A stretch of 64,000 bases of DNA from Pseudeuparius sepicola. Taxonomy: Eukaryota; Arthropoda; Insecta; Coleoptera; Anthribidae. The notes under the pieces are model-generated. The model made no database searches, was not told where the DNA came from, and saw only the letters and a program-made list of their open reading frames with translations. The position numbers were made by a program, and so were the translations under genes. Positions within the stretch are counted from its first letter, which is position 1, and each line of letters begins with the position of its first letter. The DNA lies in NCBI GenBank assembly GCA_963920635.1, contig OY987301.1:58410560-58474559 (forward strand). Direction: 5' to 3'. This document shows positions 35,201 through 49,858 of this stretch, piece after piece.

Positions 35201-37171
35201 TTTTGAGGGCGGAATCGTTTTGTAGAACTCAATTTACGTCGCATAGTAATTTTTTTTTCGGAGCATGTCAACATTTTTGAAAATTGAAAAAGTGCGCTGG
35301 CCAGGCACTTAGAATTTTTTTAGAAAAATTTGGAAGGCGGAATCGTGTTGTAGAACTCAATTTACGTCGCATAGGAATTTTTTTCGGAGCATGTCAACAT
35401 TTTTGAAAATTGAAAAAGTGCGCTGGCACTTAGAAATTTCTTAGAAAAATTTTGAGGGCGGAATCGTGTTGTAGAACTCAATTTACGTCGCATAGGAATT
35501 TTTTTTGGAGCATGTCAAAGTTTTTGAAAATTGAAAAAGTGCGCTAGCCAGGCCCTCACAAATTTTTTAGAAAAATTTGGAGCAGCGAAATCGTGTTGTA
35601 GAACTCAATTTACGTCGCATAGGATTTTTTTTTCGGGGCATGTCAACATTTTTGAAAATTGAAAAAGTGCGCTGGCCAGGCCCTCGCAAATTTTTTAGAA
35701 AAATTTGGAGCGACGGAATCTTGTTGTAGAACTCAATTTACGTCGCATAGGAATTTTTTTTTCGGGGCATGTCAACTTTTTGAAAATTGAAAAAGTGCGC
35801 AGGCCAGGCACTTAGATATTTTTTAGAAAAATGTTGAGGGGCGGAATCGTGTGGTAGAACTCAATTTACGTAGCATAGGAATTTTTTTTTCGGAGCATGT
35901 CAACGTTTTTGAAAATTGAAAAAGTGCACTGGCCAGGGCACTTAGAAATTACTTAGAAAAATTTTGAGGGCGGAATCGTGTTGTAGAACTCAATTTACGT
36001 CGCATAGGAATTTTTTTTCGGATCATGTCAACATTTTTGAAAATTGAAAAAGTGCGCTGGCCAGGCACTCACAAATTTTTTAGAAAAATTTGGAGCGACG
36101 GAATCTTGTTGTAGAACTCAATTTACGTCGCATAGGAATTTTATTTTCGGGGCATGTCAACTTTTTGAAAATTGAAAAAGTGCGCAGGCCAGGCACTTAG
36201 ATATTTTTTAGAAAAATGTTGAGGGGCGGAATCGTGTGGTAGAACTCAATTTACGTCGCATAGGAATTTTTTTTTCGGGGCATGTCAACTTTTTGAAAAT
36301 TGAAAAAGTGCGCAGGCCAGGCACTTAGATATTTTTTAGAAAAATGTTGAGGGCGGAATCGTGTGGTAGAACTCAATTTACGTCGCATAGGAATTTTTTT
36401 TCGGAGCATGTCAACGTTTTTGAAAATTGAAAAGGTGCGCTGGCCAGGCACCTATACATTTTATAGAAAAATTTTGAGGGCGGAATCGTGTTGTAGAACT
36501 CAATTTACGTCGCATAGGAATTTTCTTTTCGGAGCATGTCAACATTTTTGAAAATTAAAAAAGTGCGCTGGCCAGGAACTTAGATATTTTTTAGAAAAAT
36601 TTTGAGGGCGGAATCGTGTGGTAGAACTCAATTTACGTCGCATAGGAATTTTCTTTTCGGAGCATGTCAACATTTTTGAAAATTAAAAAAGTGCGCTGGC
36701 CAGGAACTTAGATATTTTTTAGAAAAATTTTGAGGGCGGAATCGTGTGGTAGAACTCAATTTACGTCGCATAGGAATTTTGAGGGCGGAATCGTTTTGTA
36801 GAACTCAGTTTACGTCGCAAAGGAATTTTTTTTCGGAGCATGTCAACATTTTTGAATATTGAGAAATTTTTTAGAAAAATTTTGAGGGCGGAATCGTTTG
36901 TAGAACTCAATTTACGTCGCATAGGAATTTTCTTTTTGAAGCATGTCAAAATTTTTGAAAATTAAAAAAGTGCGCTGGCCAGGCACTCAAAAAGTTTTTA
37001 GAAAAATTTTGAGGGCGGAATCGTTTTGTAGAACTCAATTTACGTCGCAAAGGAATTTTTTTTTCGGAGCATGTCAACATTTTTGAAAATTGAGAAATTT
37101 TTTAGAAAAATTTTGAGGGCGGAATCGTGTTGTAGAACTCAATTTACGTCGCATAGTAATTTTTTTTTCGG
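32040..37171 (+). repeat. 2,566-bp tandem duplication
   Basis: Copy one is about 32,040-34,605, copy two about 34,606-37,171. M1 (34,213 and 36,780) and M2 (32,100 and 34,665) keep the spacing of about 2,566. At the seam (34,580-34,640) a monomer begins as the type with CATAGTAATTTTTTTTT and ends as the type with GAAAATTAAAAAAG, so the crossover kept the monomer register. Confidence 0.85.
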
Positions 37172-37760
37172 AGCATGTCAACATTTTTGAAAATTGAAAA
37201 AGTGCGCTGGCCAGGCACTTAGAATTTTTTTAGAAAAATTTGGAAGGCGGAATCGTGTTGTAGAACTCAATTTACGTCGCAAAGGAATTTTTTTTTCGGA
37301 GCATGTCAACATTTTTGAAAATTGAGAAATTTTTTAGAAAAATTTTGAGGGCGGAATCGTGTTGTAGAACTCAATTTACGTCGCATAGTAATTTTTTTTT
37401 CGGAGCATGTCAACATTTTTGAAAATTGAAAAAGTGCGCTGGCCAGGCACTTAGAATTTTTTTAGAAAAATTTGGAAGGCGGAATCGTGTTGTAGAACTC
37501 AATTTACGTCGCATAGTAATTTTTTTTTCGGAGCATGTCAACATTTTTGAAAATTAAAAAAGTGCGCTGGCCAGGCACTCAAAAAGTTTTTAGAAAAATT
37601 TTGAGGGCGGAATCGTTTTGTAGAACTCAATTTACGTCGCAAAGGAATTTTTTTTTCGGAGCATGTCAACATTTTTGAAAATTGAGAAATTTTTTAGAAA
37701 AATTTTGAGGGCGGAATCGTGTTGTAGAACTCAATTTACGTCGCATAGTAATTTTTTTTT
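37040..37760 (+). repeat. Local duplications of short-monomer pairs
   Basis: The pair starting CGCAAAGGAATTTT and passing through GAAAATTGAGAAATT and CATAGTAATTTT is found at about 37,048, 37,279 and 37,639, that is, at spacings of about 231 and 360 bp. Confidence 0.78.
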
Positions 37761-40700
37761 CGGAGCATGTCAACATTTTTGAAAATTGAAAAAGTGCGCT
37801 GGCCAGGCACTTAGAATTTTTTTAGAAAAATTTGGAAGGCGGAATCGTGTTGTAGAACTCAATTTACGTCGCATAGTAATTTTTTATTCGGAGCATGTCA
37901 ACATTTTTGAAAATTGAAAAAGTGCGCTGGCCAGGCACTTAGAATTTTTTTAGAAAAATTTGGAAGGCGGAATCGTGTTGTAGAACTCAATTTACGTCGC
38001 ATAGGAATTTTTTTCGGAGCATGTCAACATTTTTGAAAATTGAAAAAGTGCGCTGGCACTTAGAAATTTATTAGAAAAATTTTGAGGGCGGAATCGTGTT
38101 GTAGAACTCAATTTACGTCGCATAGGAATTTTCTTTTCGGAGCATGTCAACATTTTTGAAAATTAAAAAAGTGCGCTGGCCTGGTACTTAGATATTTTTT
38201 AGAAAAATTTGGAGCAGCGGAATCGTGTTGTAGAACTCAATTTACGTCGCATAGGATTTTTTTTTCGAGGCATGTCAACATTTTTGAAAATTGAAAAAGT
38301 GCGCTGGCCAGACACTTAGATATTTTTTAGAAAAATGTTGAGGGTGGAATCGTGTGGTAGAACTCAATTTACGTCGCATAGGAATTTTTTTTTTGGAGCT
38401 TGTCAACGATTTTGAAAATTGAAAAAGTGCGCTTGCCAGGCACTTAGAAATTTTTTAGAAAAATTTGGAGGCCGATATCGTGTTGTAGGACTCAATTTAC
38501 GTCGCATAGGAATTTTTTTTGGAGCATGTCAACGTTTTTGAAAATTGAAAAAGTGCGCTATCCAGGCCCTCACAAATTTTTTAGAAAAATTTGGAGCGGC
38601 GGAATCTTGTTGTAGAACTCAATTTACGTCGCATAGGAATTTTCTTTTGGGAGCATGTCAACATTTTCGAAAATTGAAAAAGTGCGCTGGCCAGGCACTT
38701 GGAAATTTTTTAGAAAAATTTTGAGGGCGGAATCGTGTTGTTGAACTCAATTTACGTCGCATAGGAATTTTTTTGCCGAGCATTCAACATTTTTGAAAAT
38801 TGAAAAAGTGTGCTAACCAGTCACTTAGAAATTTTTTAGAAAAATTTTGAGGGCGGAATCGTGTGATAGACCTCAATTTACGTCGCATAGGAATTTTCTT
38901 TTCGGAGCATGTCAACATTTTTGAAAATTGAAAAAGTGCGCTGGCCCGGCACTTAGATATTTTTTAGAAAAATGTTGAGGGCGGAATCGTGTGGTAGAAC
39001 TCAATTTACGTCGCATAGGAATTTTTTTTTTCGGAGCTTGTCAACGATTTTGAAAATTGAAAAAGTGCGCTTGCCAGGCACTTAGAAATTTTTTAGAAAA
39101 ATTTGGAGGCCGATATCGTGTTGTAGGACTCAATTTACGTCGCATAGGAATTTTTTTTGGAGCATGTCAACGTTTTTGAAAATTGAAAAAGTGCGCTATC
39201 CAGGCACTTAGATATTTTTTAGAAAAATGTTGAGGGCGGAATCGTGTGGTAGAACTCAATTTACGTCGCATAGGAGTTTTCTTTGGGAGCATGTCAACAT
39301 TTTTGAAAATTGAAAAAGTGCGCTGGCCAGGCACTTGGAAATTTTTTAGAAAAATTTTGAGGGCGGAATCGTGTTGTAGAACTCAATTTACGTCGCATAG
39401 GAATTTTTTTGCCGAGCATTCAACATTTTTGAAAATTGAAAAAGTGTGCTAACCAGACACTTAGAAATTTTTTAGAAAAATTTTGAGGGCGGAATCGTGT
39501 GGTAGACCTCAATTTACGTCGCATAGGAATTTTTTTCGGAGCATGTCAACATTTTTGAAAATTGAAAAAGTGCGCTGGCACTTAGAAATTTCTTAGAAAA
39601 ATTTTGAGGGCGGAATCGTGTTGTAGAACTCAATTTACGTCGCATAGGAATTTTCTTTTCGGAGCATGTCAACATTTTTGAAAATTAAAAAAGTGCGCTG
39701 GCCAGGAACTTAGAAATTTTTTTTTTCGGAGCATGTCAACATTTTTAAAATTGAAAAAGTGCGCTGGCCAGGCACTTATAAATTTTATAGAAAAATTTTG
39801 AAGGCGGAATCGTGTTGTAGAACTCAATTTACGTCGCATAATAATTTTTTATTCGGAGCATGTCAACATTTTTGAAAATTGAAAAAGTGCGCCGGCCAGG
39901 CACTTAGATTTTTTTTAGAAAAATTTGGAAGGCGGAATCGTGTTGTAGGACTCAATTTACGTTGCATAGGAATTTTTTTTGGAGCATGTCAACATTTTTG
40001 AAAATTGAAAAAGTGCGCTGGCCAGGCCCTCACAAATTTTTTAGAAAAATTTGGAGCGACGGAATCTTGTTGTAGAACTCAATTTACGTCGCATAGGAAT
40101 TTTTTTTTCGGGGCATGTCAACTTTTTGAAAATTGAAAAAGTGCGCAGGCCAGGCACTTAGATATTTTTTAGAAAAATGTTGAGGGCGGAATCGTGTGGT
40201 AGAACTCAATTTACGTCGCATAGGAATTTTTTTTTCGGAGCATGTCAACGTTTTTGAAAATTGAAAAAGTGCGCTGGCCCGGCACTTAGAAATATCTTAG
40301 AAAAATTTTGAGGGCGGAATCGTGTGGTAGAACTCAATTTACGTCGCATAGGAATTTTTTTTCGGAGCATGTCAACATTTTTGAAAATTGAAAAGGTGCG
40401 CTGGCCAGGCACTTATAAATTTTATAGAAAAATTTTGAAGGCGGAATCGTGTTGTAGAACTCAATTTACGTCGCATAGTAATTTTTTATTCGGAGCATGT
40501 CAACATTTTTGAAAATTGAAAAAGTGCGCTGGCCAGGCCCTCACAAATTTTTTAGAAAAATTTGGAGCGACGGAATCTTGTTGTAGAACTCAATTTACGT
40601 CGCATAGGAATTTTTTTTTCGGGGCATGTCAACTTTTTGAAAATTGAAAAAGTGCGCAGGCCAGGCACTTAGATATTTTTTAGAAAAATGTTGAGGGCGG

Positions 40701-40914
40701 AATCGTGTGGTAGAACTCAATTTACGTCGCATAGGAATTTTTTTTTCGGAGCATGTCAACGTTTTTGAAAATTGAAAAAGTGCGCTGGCCCGGCACTTAG
40801 AAATATCTTAGAAAAATTTTGAGGGCGGAATCGTGTGGTAGAACTCAATTTACGTCGCATAGGAATTTTTTTTCGGAGCATGTCAACATTTTTGAAAATT
40901 GAAAAAGTGCGCTG

Positions 40915-43900
40915 GCACTTAGAAATTTCTTAGAAAAATTTTGAGGGCGGAATCGTGTTGTAGAACTCAATTTACGTCGCATAGGAATTTTCTTTTCGGA
41001 GCATGTCAACATTTTTGAAAATTAAAAAAGTGCGCTGGCCAGGAACTTAGAAATTTTTTTTTTCGGAGCATGTCAACATTTTTAAAATTGAAAAAGTGCG
41101 CTGGCCAGGCACTTATAAATTTTATAGAAAAATTTTGAAGGCGGAATCGTGTTGTAGAACTCAATTTACGTCGCATAATAATTTTTTATTCGGAGCATGT
41201 CAACATTTTTGAAAATTAAAAAAGTGCGCCGGCCAGGCACTTAGAATTTTTTTAGAAAAATTTGGAAGGCGGAATCGTGTTGTAGGACTCAATTTACGTT
41301 GCATAGGAATTTTTTTTGGAGCATGTCAAAGTTTTTGAAAATTGAAAAAGTGCGCTAGCCAGGCCCTCACAAATTTTTTAGAAAAATTTGGAGCAGCGAA
41401 ATCGTGTTGTAGAACTCAATTTACGTCGCATAGGATTTTTTTTTCGGGGCATGTCAACTTTTTGAAAATTGAAAAAGTGCGCAGGCCAGGCACTTAGATA
41501 TTTTTTAGAAAAATGTTGAGGGCGGAATCGTGTGGTAGAACTCAATTTACGTCGCATAGGAATTTTTTTTTCGGAGCATGTCAACGTTTTTGAAAATTGA
41601 AAAAGTGCGCTGGCCCGGCACTTAGAAATATCTTAGAAAAATTTTGAGGGCGGAATCGTGTGGTAGAACTCAATTTACGTCGCATAGGAATTTTTTTTTC
41701 GGAGCATGTCAACGTTTTTGAAAATTGAAAAAGTGCGCTGGCCCGGCACTTAGAAATATCTTAGAAAAATTTTGAGGGCGGAATCGTGTGGTAGAACTCA
41801 ATTTACGTCGCATAGGAATTTTTTTTCGGAGCATGTCAACATTTTTGAAAATTGAAAAGGTGCGCTGGCCAGGCACTTATAAATTTTATAGAAAAATTTT
41901 GAAGGCGGAATCGTGTTGTAGAACTCAATTTACGTCGCATAGTAATTTTTTATTCGGAGCATGTCAACATTTTTGAAAATTGAAAAAGTGCGCTGGCCAG
42001 GCACTTAGAATTTTTTTAGAAAAATTTGGAAGGCGGAATCGTGTTGTAGAACTCAATTTACGTCGCATAGGAATTTTTTTCGGAGCATGTCAACATTTTT
42101 GAAAATTGAAAAGGTGCGCTGGCCAGGCACTTATAAATTTTATAGAAAAATTTTGAAGGCGGAATCGTGTTGTAGAACTCAATTTACGTCGCATAGTAAT
42201 TTTTTATTCGGAGCATGTCAACATTTTTGAAAATTGAAAAAGTGCGCTGGCCAGGCACTTAGAATTTTTTTAGAAAAATTTGGAAGGCGGAATCGTGTTG
42301 TAGAACTCAATTTACGTCGCATAGGAATTTTTTTCGGAGCATGTCAACATTTTTGAAAATTGAAAAAGTGCGCTGGCACTTAGAAATTTCTTAGAAAAAT
42401 TTTGAGGGCGGAATCGTGTTGTAGAACTCAATTTACGTCGCATAGGAATTTTTTTTGGAGCATGTCAAAGTTTTTGAAAATTGAAAAAGTGCGCTAGCCA
42501 GGCCCTCACAAATTTTTTAGAAAAATTTGGAGCAGCGAAATCGTGTTGTAGAACTCAATTTACGTCGCATAGGATTTTTTTTTCGGGGCATGTCAACATT
42601 TTTGAAAATTGAAAAAGTGCGCTGGCCAGGCCCTCACAAATTTTTTAGAAAAATTTGGAGCGACGGAATCTTGTTGTAGAACTCAATTTACGTCGCATAG
42701 GAATTTTTTTTTGGGGCATGTCAACTTTTTGAAAATTGAAAAAGTGCGCAGGCCAGGCACTTAGATATTTTTTAGAAAAATGTTGAGGGACGGAATCGTG
42801 TGGTAGAACTCAATTTACGTAGCATAGGAATTTTTTTTTCGGAGCATGTCAACGTTTTTGAAAATTGAAAAAGTGCACTGGCCAGGGCACTTAGAAATTT
42901 CTTAGAAAAATTTTGAGGGCGGAATCGTGTTGTAGAACTCAATTTACGTCGCATAGGAATTTTTTTTTCATATCATGTCAACATTTTTGAAAATTGAAAA
43001 AGTGCGCTGGCCAGGCACTCACAAATTTTTTAGAAAAATTTGGAGCGACGGAATCTTGTTGTAGAACTCAATTTACGTCGCATAGGAATTTTTTTTTCGG
43101 GGCATGTCAACTTTTTGAAAATTGAAAAAGTGCGCAGGCCAGGCACTTAGATATTTTTTAGAAAAATGTTGAGGGCGGAATCGTGTGGTAGAACTCAATT
43201 TACGTCGCATAGGAATTTTTTTTCGGAGCATGTCAACGTTTTTGAAAATTGAAAAGGTGCGCTGGCCAGGCACCTATACATTTTATAGAAAAATTTTGAG
43301 GGCGGAATCGTGTTGTAGAACTCAATTTACGTCGCATAGGAATTTTTTTCGGAGCATGTCAACATTTTTGAAAATTGAAAAAGTGCGCTGGCCAGGCCCT
43401 CACAAATTTTTTAGAAAAATTTGGAGCAGCGAAATCGTGTTGTAGAACTCAATTTACGTCGCATAGGATTTTTTTTTCGGGGCATGTCAACATTTTTGAA
43501 AATTGAAAAAGTGCGCTGGCCAGGCCCTCACAAATTTTTTAGAAAAATTTGGAGCAGCGAAATCGTGTTGTAGAACTCAATTTACGTCGCATAGGATTTT
43601 TTTTTCGGGGCATGTCAACATTTTTGAAAATTGAAAAAGTGCGCTGGCCAGGCCCTCACAAATTTTTTAGAAAAATTTGGAGCGACGGAATCTTGTTGTA
43701 GAACTCAATTTACGTCGCATAGGAATTGTATTTTCGGGGCATGTCAACTTTTTGAAAATTGAAAAAGTGCGCAGGCCAGGCACTTAGATATTTTTTAGAA
43801 AAATGTTGAGGGGCGGAATCGTGTGGTAGAACTCAATTTACGTAGCATAGGAATTTTTTTTTCGGAGCATGTCAACGTTTTTGAAAATTGAAAAAGTGCA

Positions 43901-46900
43901 CTGGCCAGGGCACTTAGAAATTTCTTAGAAAAATTTGGAGCAGCGAAATCGTGTTGTAGAACTCAATTTACGTCGCATAGGATTTTTTTTTCGGGGCATG
44001 TCAACTTTTTGAAAATTGAAAAAGTGCGCTGGCCAGGCCCTCACAAATTTTTTAGAAAAATTTGGAGCAGCGAAATCGTGTTGTAGAACTCAATTTACGT
44101 CGCATAGGATTTTTTTTTCGGGGCATGTCAACATTTTTGAAAATTGAAAAAGTGCGCTGGCCAGGCCCTCACAAATTTTTTAGAAAAATTTGGAGCAGCG
44201 AAATCGTGTTGTAGAACTCAATTTACGTCGCATAGGATTTTTTTTTTGGGCATGTCAACATTTTTGAAAATTGAAAAAGTGCGCTGGCCAGGCCCTCACA
44301 AATTTTTTAGAAAAATTTGGAGCAGCGAAATCGTGTTGTAGAACTCAATTTACGTCGCATAGGATTTTTTTTTCGGGGCATGTCAACATTTTTGAAAATT
44401 GAAAAAGTGCGCTGGCCAGGCCCTCACAAATTTTTTAGAAAAATTTGGAGCGACGGAATCTTGTTGTAGAACTCAATTTACGTCGCATAGGAATTTTATT
44501 TTCGGGGCATGTCAACTTTTTGAAAATTGAAAAAGTGCGCAGGCCAGGCACTTAGATATTTTTTAGAAAAAATGTTGAGGGGCGGAATCGTGTGGTAGAA
44601 CTCAATTTACGTCGCATAGGAATTTTTTTTTCGGGGCATGTCAACTTTTTGAAAATTGAAAAAGTGCGCAGGCCAGGCACTTAGATATTTTTTAGAAAAA
44701 TGTTGAGGGCGGAATCGTGTGGTAGAACTCAATTTACGTCGCATAGGAATTTTTTTTCGGAGCATGTCAACGTTTTTGAAAATTGAAAAGGTGCGCTGGC
44801 CAGGCACCTATACATTTTATAGAAAAATTTTGAGGGCGGAATCGTGTTGTAGAACTCAATTTACGTCGCATAGGAATTTTCTTTTCGGAGCATGTCAACA
44901 TTTTTGAAAATTAAAAAAGTGCGCTGGCCAGGAACTTAGATATTTTTTAGAAAAATTTTGAGGGCGGAATCGTGTGGTAGAACTCAATTTACGTCGCATA
45001 GGAATTTTCTTTTCGGAGCATGTCAACATTTTTGAAAATTAAAAAAGTGCGCTGGCCAGGAACTTAGATATTTTTTAGAAAAATTTTGAGGGCGGAATCG
45101 TGTGGTAGAACTCAATTTACGTCGCATAGGAATTTTGAGGGCGGAATCGTTTTGTAGAACTCAGTTTACGTCGCAAAGGAATTTTTTTTCGGAGCATGTC
45201 AACATTTTTGAATATTGAGAAATTTTTTAGAAAAATTTTGAGGGCGGAATCGTTTGTAGAACTCAATTTACGTCGCATAGGAATTTTCTTTTTGAAGCAT
45301 GTCAAAATTTTTGAAAATTAAAAAAGTGCGCTTTCCAGGCACTCAAAAAGTTTTTAGAAAAATTTTGAGGGCGGAATCGTTTTGTAGAACTCAATTTACG
45401 TCGCAAAGGAATTTTTTTTTCGGAGCATGTCAACATTTTTGAAAATTGAGAAATTTTTTAGAAAAATTTTGAGGGCGGAATCGTTTGTTGAACTCAATTT
45501 ACGTCGCATAGTAATTTTTTTTCCGAGCATGTCAACGTTTTTGAAAATTGAAAAAGTGCGCTGGCCAGGCACTTAGAAATTTCTTAGAAAAATTTTGAGG
45601 GCGGAATCGTTTGTAGAACTCAATTTACGTCTCATAGGAATTTTCTTTTTGAAGCATGTCAAAATTTTTGAAAATTAAAAAAGTGCGCTGGCCAGGCACT
45701 CAAAAAGTTTTTAGAAAAATTTTGAGGGCGGAATCGTTTTGTAGAACTCAATTTACGTCGCAAAGGAATTTTTTTTTCGGAGCATGTCAACATTTTTGAA
45801 AATTGAGAAATTTTTTAGAAAAATTTTGAGGGCGGAATCGTGTTGTAGAACTCAATTTACGTCGCATAGTAATTTTTTTTTCGGAGCATGTCAACATTTT
45901 TGAAAATTGAAAAAGTGCGCTGGCCAGGCACTTAGAATTTTTTTAGAAAAATTTGGAAGGCGGAATCGTGTTGTAGAACTCAATTTACGTCGCATAGGAA
46001 TTTTTTTCGGAGCATGTCAACATTTTTGAAAATTGAAAAAGTGCGCTGGCACTTAGAAATTTCTTAGAAAAATTTTGAGGGCGGAATCGTGTTGTAGAAC
46101 TCAATTTACGTCGCATAGGAATTTTTTTTGGAGCATGTCAAAGTTTTTGAAAATTGAAAAAGTGCGCTAGCCAGGCCCTCACAAATTTTTTAGAAAAATT
46201 TGGAGCAGCGAAATCGTGTTGTAGAACTCAATTTACGTCGCATAGGATTTTTTTTCGGGGCATGTCAACATTTTTGAAAATTGAAAAAGTGCGCTGGCCA
46301 GGCCCTCGCAAATTTTTTAGAAAAATTTGGAGCGACGGAATCTTGTTGTAGAACTCAATTTACGTCGCATAGGAATTTTTTTTTCGGGGCATGTCAACTT
46401 TTTGAAAATTGAAAAAGTGCGCAGGCCAGGCACTTAGATATTTTTTAGAAAAATGTTGAGGGGCGGAATCGTGTGGTAGAACTCAATTTACGTAGCATAG
46501 GAATTTTTTTTTCGGAGCATGTCAACGTTTTTGAAAATTGAAAAAGTGCACTGGCCAGGGCACTTAGAAATTACTTAGAAAAATTTTGAGGGCGGAATCG
46601 TGTTGTAGAACTCAATTTACGTCGCATAGGAATTTTTTTTCGGATCATGTCAACATTTTTGAAAATTGAAAAAGTGCGCTGGCCAGGCACTCACAAATTT
46701 TTTAGAAAAATTTGGAGCGACGGAATCTTGTTGTAGAACTCAATTTACGTCGCATAGGAATTTTATTTTCGGGGCATGTCAACTTTTTGAAAATTGAAAA
46801 AGTGCGCAGGCCAGGCACTTAGATATTTTTTAGAAAAATGTTGAGGGGCGGAATCGTGTGGTAGAACTCAATTTACGTCGCATAGGAATTTTTTTTTCGG

Positions 46901-49858
46901 GGCATGTCAACTTTTTGAAAATTGAAAAAGTGCGCAGGCCAGGCACTTAGATATTTTTTAGAAAAATGTTGAGGGCGGAATCGTGTGGTAGAACTCAATT
47001 TACGTCGCATAGGAATTTTTTTTCGGAGCATGTCAACGTTTTTGAAAATTGAAAAGGTGCGCTGGCCAGGCACCTATACATTTTATAGAAAAATTTTGAG
47101 GGCGGAATCGTGTTGTAGAACTCAATTTACGTCGCATAGGAATTTTCTTTTCGGAGCATGTCAACATTTTTGAAAATTAAAAAAGTGCGCTGGCCAGGAA
47201 CTTAGATATTTTTTAGAAAAATTTTGAGGGCGGAATCGTGTGGTAGAACTCAATTTACGTCGCATAGGAATTTTCTTTTCGGAGCATGTCAACATTTTTG
47301 AAAATTAAAAAAGTGCGCTGGCCAGGAACTTAGATATTTTTTAGAAAAATTTTGAGGGCGGAATCGTGTGGTAGAACTCAATTTACGTCGCATAGGAATT
47401 TTGAGGGCGGAATCGTTTTGTAGAACTCAGTTTACGTCGCAAAGGAATTTTTTTTCGGAGCATGTCAACATTTTTGAATATTGAGAAATTTTTTAGAAAA
47501 ATTTTGAGGGCGGAATCGTTTGTAGAACTCAATTTACGTCGCATAGGAATTTTCTTTTTGAAGCATGTCAAAATTTTTGAAAATTAAAAAAGTGCGCTGG
47601 CCAGGCACTCAAAAAGTTTTTAGAAAAATTTTGAGGGCGGAATCGTTTTGTAGAACTCAATTTACGTCGCAAAGGAATTTTTTTTTCGGAGCATGTCAAC
47701 ATTTTTGAAAATTGAGAAATTTTTTAGAAAAATTTTGAGGGCGGAATCGTGTTGTAGAACTCAATTTACGTCGCATAGTAATTTTTTTTTCGGAGCATGT
47801 CAACATTTTTGAAAATTGAAAAAGTGCGCTGGCCAGGCACTTAGAATTTTTTTAGAAAAATTTGGAAGGCGGAATCGTGTTGTAGAACTCAATTTACGTC
47901 GCATATGAATTTTTTTCGGAGCATGTCAACATTTTTGAAAATTGAAAAAGTGCGCTGGCACTTAGAAATTTCTTAGAAAAATTTTGAGGGCGGAATCGTG
48001 TTGTAGAACTCAATTTACGTCGCATAGGAATTTTTTTTGGAGCATGTCAAAGTTTTTGAAAATTGAAAAAGTGCGCTAGCCAGGCCCTCACAAATTTTTT
48101 AGAAAAATTTGGAGCAGCGAAATCGTGTTGTAGAACTCAATTTACGTCGCATAGGATTTTTTTTTCGGGGCATGTCAACATTTTTGAAAATTGAAAAAGT
48201 GCGCTGGCCAGGCCCTCGCAAATTTTTTAGAAAAATTTGGAGCGACGGAATCTTGTTGTAGAACTCAATTTACGTCGCATAGGAATTTTTTTTTCGGGGC
48301 ATGTCAACTTTTTGAAAATTGAAAAAGTGCGCAGGCCAGGCACTTAGATATTTTTTAGAAAAATGTTGAGGGGCGGAATCGTGTGGTAGAACTCAATTTA
48401 CGTAGCATAGGAATTTTTTTTTCGGAGCATGTCAACGTTTTTGAAAATTGAAAAAGTGCACTGGCCAGGGCACTTAGAAATTACTTAGAAAAATTTTGAG
48501 GGCGGAATCGTGTTGTAGAACTCAATTTACGTTGCATAGGAATTTTTTTTCGGATCATGTCAACATTTTTGAAAATTGAAAAAGTGCGCTGCCAGGCACT
48601 CACAAATTTTTTAGAAAAATTTGGAGCGACGGAATCTTGTTGTAGAACTCAATTTACGTCGCATAGGAATTTTTTTTTCGGGGCATGTCAACTTTTTGAA
48701 AATTGAAAAAGTGCGCAGGCCAGGCACTTAGATATTTTTTAGAAAAATGTTGAGGGCGGAATCGTGTGGTAGAACTCAATTTACGTCGCATAGGAATTTT
48801 TTTTCGGATCATGTCAACATTTTTGAAAATTGAAAAAGTGCGCTGGCCAGGCACTCACAAATTTTTTAGAAAAATTTGGAGCGACGGAATCTTGTTGTAG
48901 AACTCAATTTACGTCGCATAGGAATTTTTTTTTCGGGGCATGTCAACTTTTTGAAAATTGAAAAAGTGCGCAGGCCAGGCACTTAGATATTTTTTAGAAA
49001 AATGTTGAGGGCGGAATCGTGTGGTAGAACTCAATTTACGTCGCATAGGAATTTTTTTTCGGATCATGTCAACATTTTTGAAAATTGAAAAAGTGCGCTG
49101 GCCAGGCACTCACAAATTTTTTAGAAAAATTTGGAGCGACGGAATCTTGTTGTAGAACTCAATTTACGTCGCATAGGAATTTTTTTTTCGGGGCATGTCA
49201 ACTTTTTGAAAATTGAAAAAGTGCGCAGGCCAGGCACTTAGATATTTTTTAGAAAAATGTTGAGGGCGGAATCGTGTGGTAGAACTCAATTTACGTCGCA
49301 TAGGAATTTTTTTTCGGAGCATGTCAACGTTTTTGAAAATTGAAAAGGTGCGCTGGCCAGGCACCTATACATTTTATAGAAAAATTTTGAGGGCGGAATC
49401 GTGTTGTAGAACTCAATTTACGTCGCATAGGAATTTTTTTTGGAGCATGTCAAAGTTTTTGAAAATTGAAAAAGTGCGCTAGCCAGGCCCTCACAAATTT
49501 TTTAGAAAAATTTGGAGCAGCGAAATCGTGTTGTAGAACTCAATTTACGTCGCATAGGATTTTTTTTTCGGGGCATGTCAACATTTTTGAAAATTGAAAA
49601 AGTGCGCTGGCCAGGCCCTCACAAATTTTTTAGAAAAATTTGGAGCGACGGAATCTGGTTGTAGAACTCAATTTACGTCGCATAGGAATTTTTTTTTCGG
49701 GGCATGTCAACTTTTTGAAAATTGAAAAAGTGCGCAGGCCAGGCACTTAGATATTTTTTAGAAAAATGTTGAGGGGCGGAATCGTGTGGTAGAACTCAAT
49801 TTACGTAGCATAGGAATTTTTTTTTCGGAGCATGTCAACGTTTTTGAAAATTGAAAAA
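40915..49858 (+). repeat. Large segmental duplication, copy 1 (partner 54,503-63,908)
   Basis: Offset 13,588 from about 41,790 to 45,305, then 13,692 to 47,590, then 14,050 to 49,858. The two steps are a single extra short monomer (about 104 bp, near 59,040-59,150) and an extra 358 bp (near 61,310-61,667) in copy 2. Between 41,440 and 41,790 the copies have the same length but a different order of monomer types. Copy 1 ends where it reads GTGCACTGGCCAGGGCAC and copy 2 reads GAGCGCTGGCCAGGCCC. Confidence 0.83.
48654..49418 (+). repeat. 255-bp dimer repeated three times
   Basis: Three identical-looking dimers start at 48,654, 48,909 and 49,164. One half has TTTCGGGGCATGTCAACTTT, the other TTTCGGATCATGTC; the third dimer has the normal CGGAGCATG. 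The same triplet occurs at 62,704, 62,959 and 63,214, so it predates the large duplication. Confidence 0.87.
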
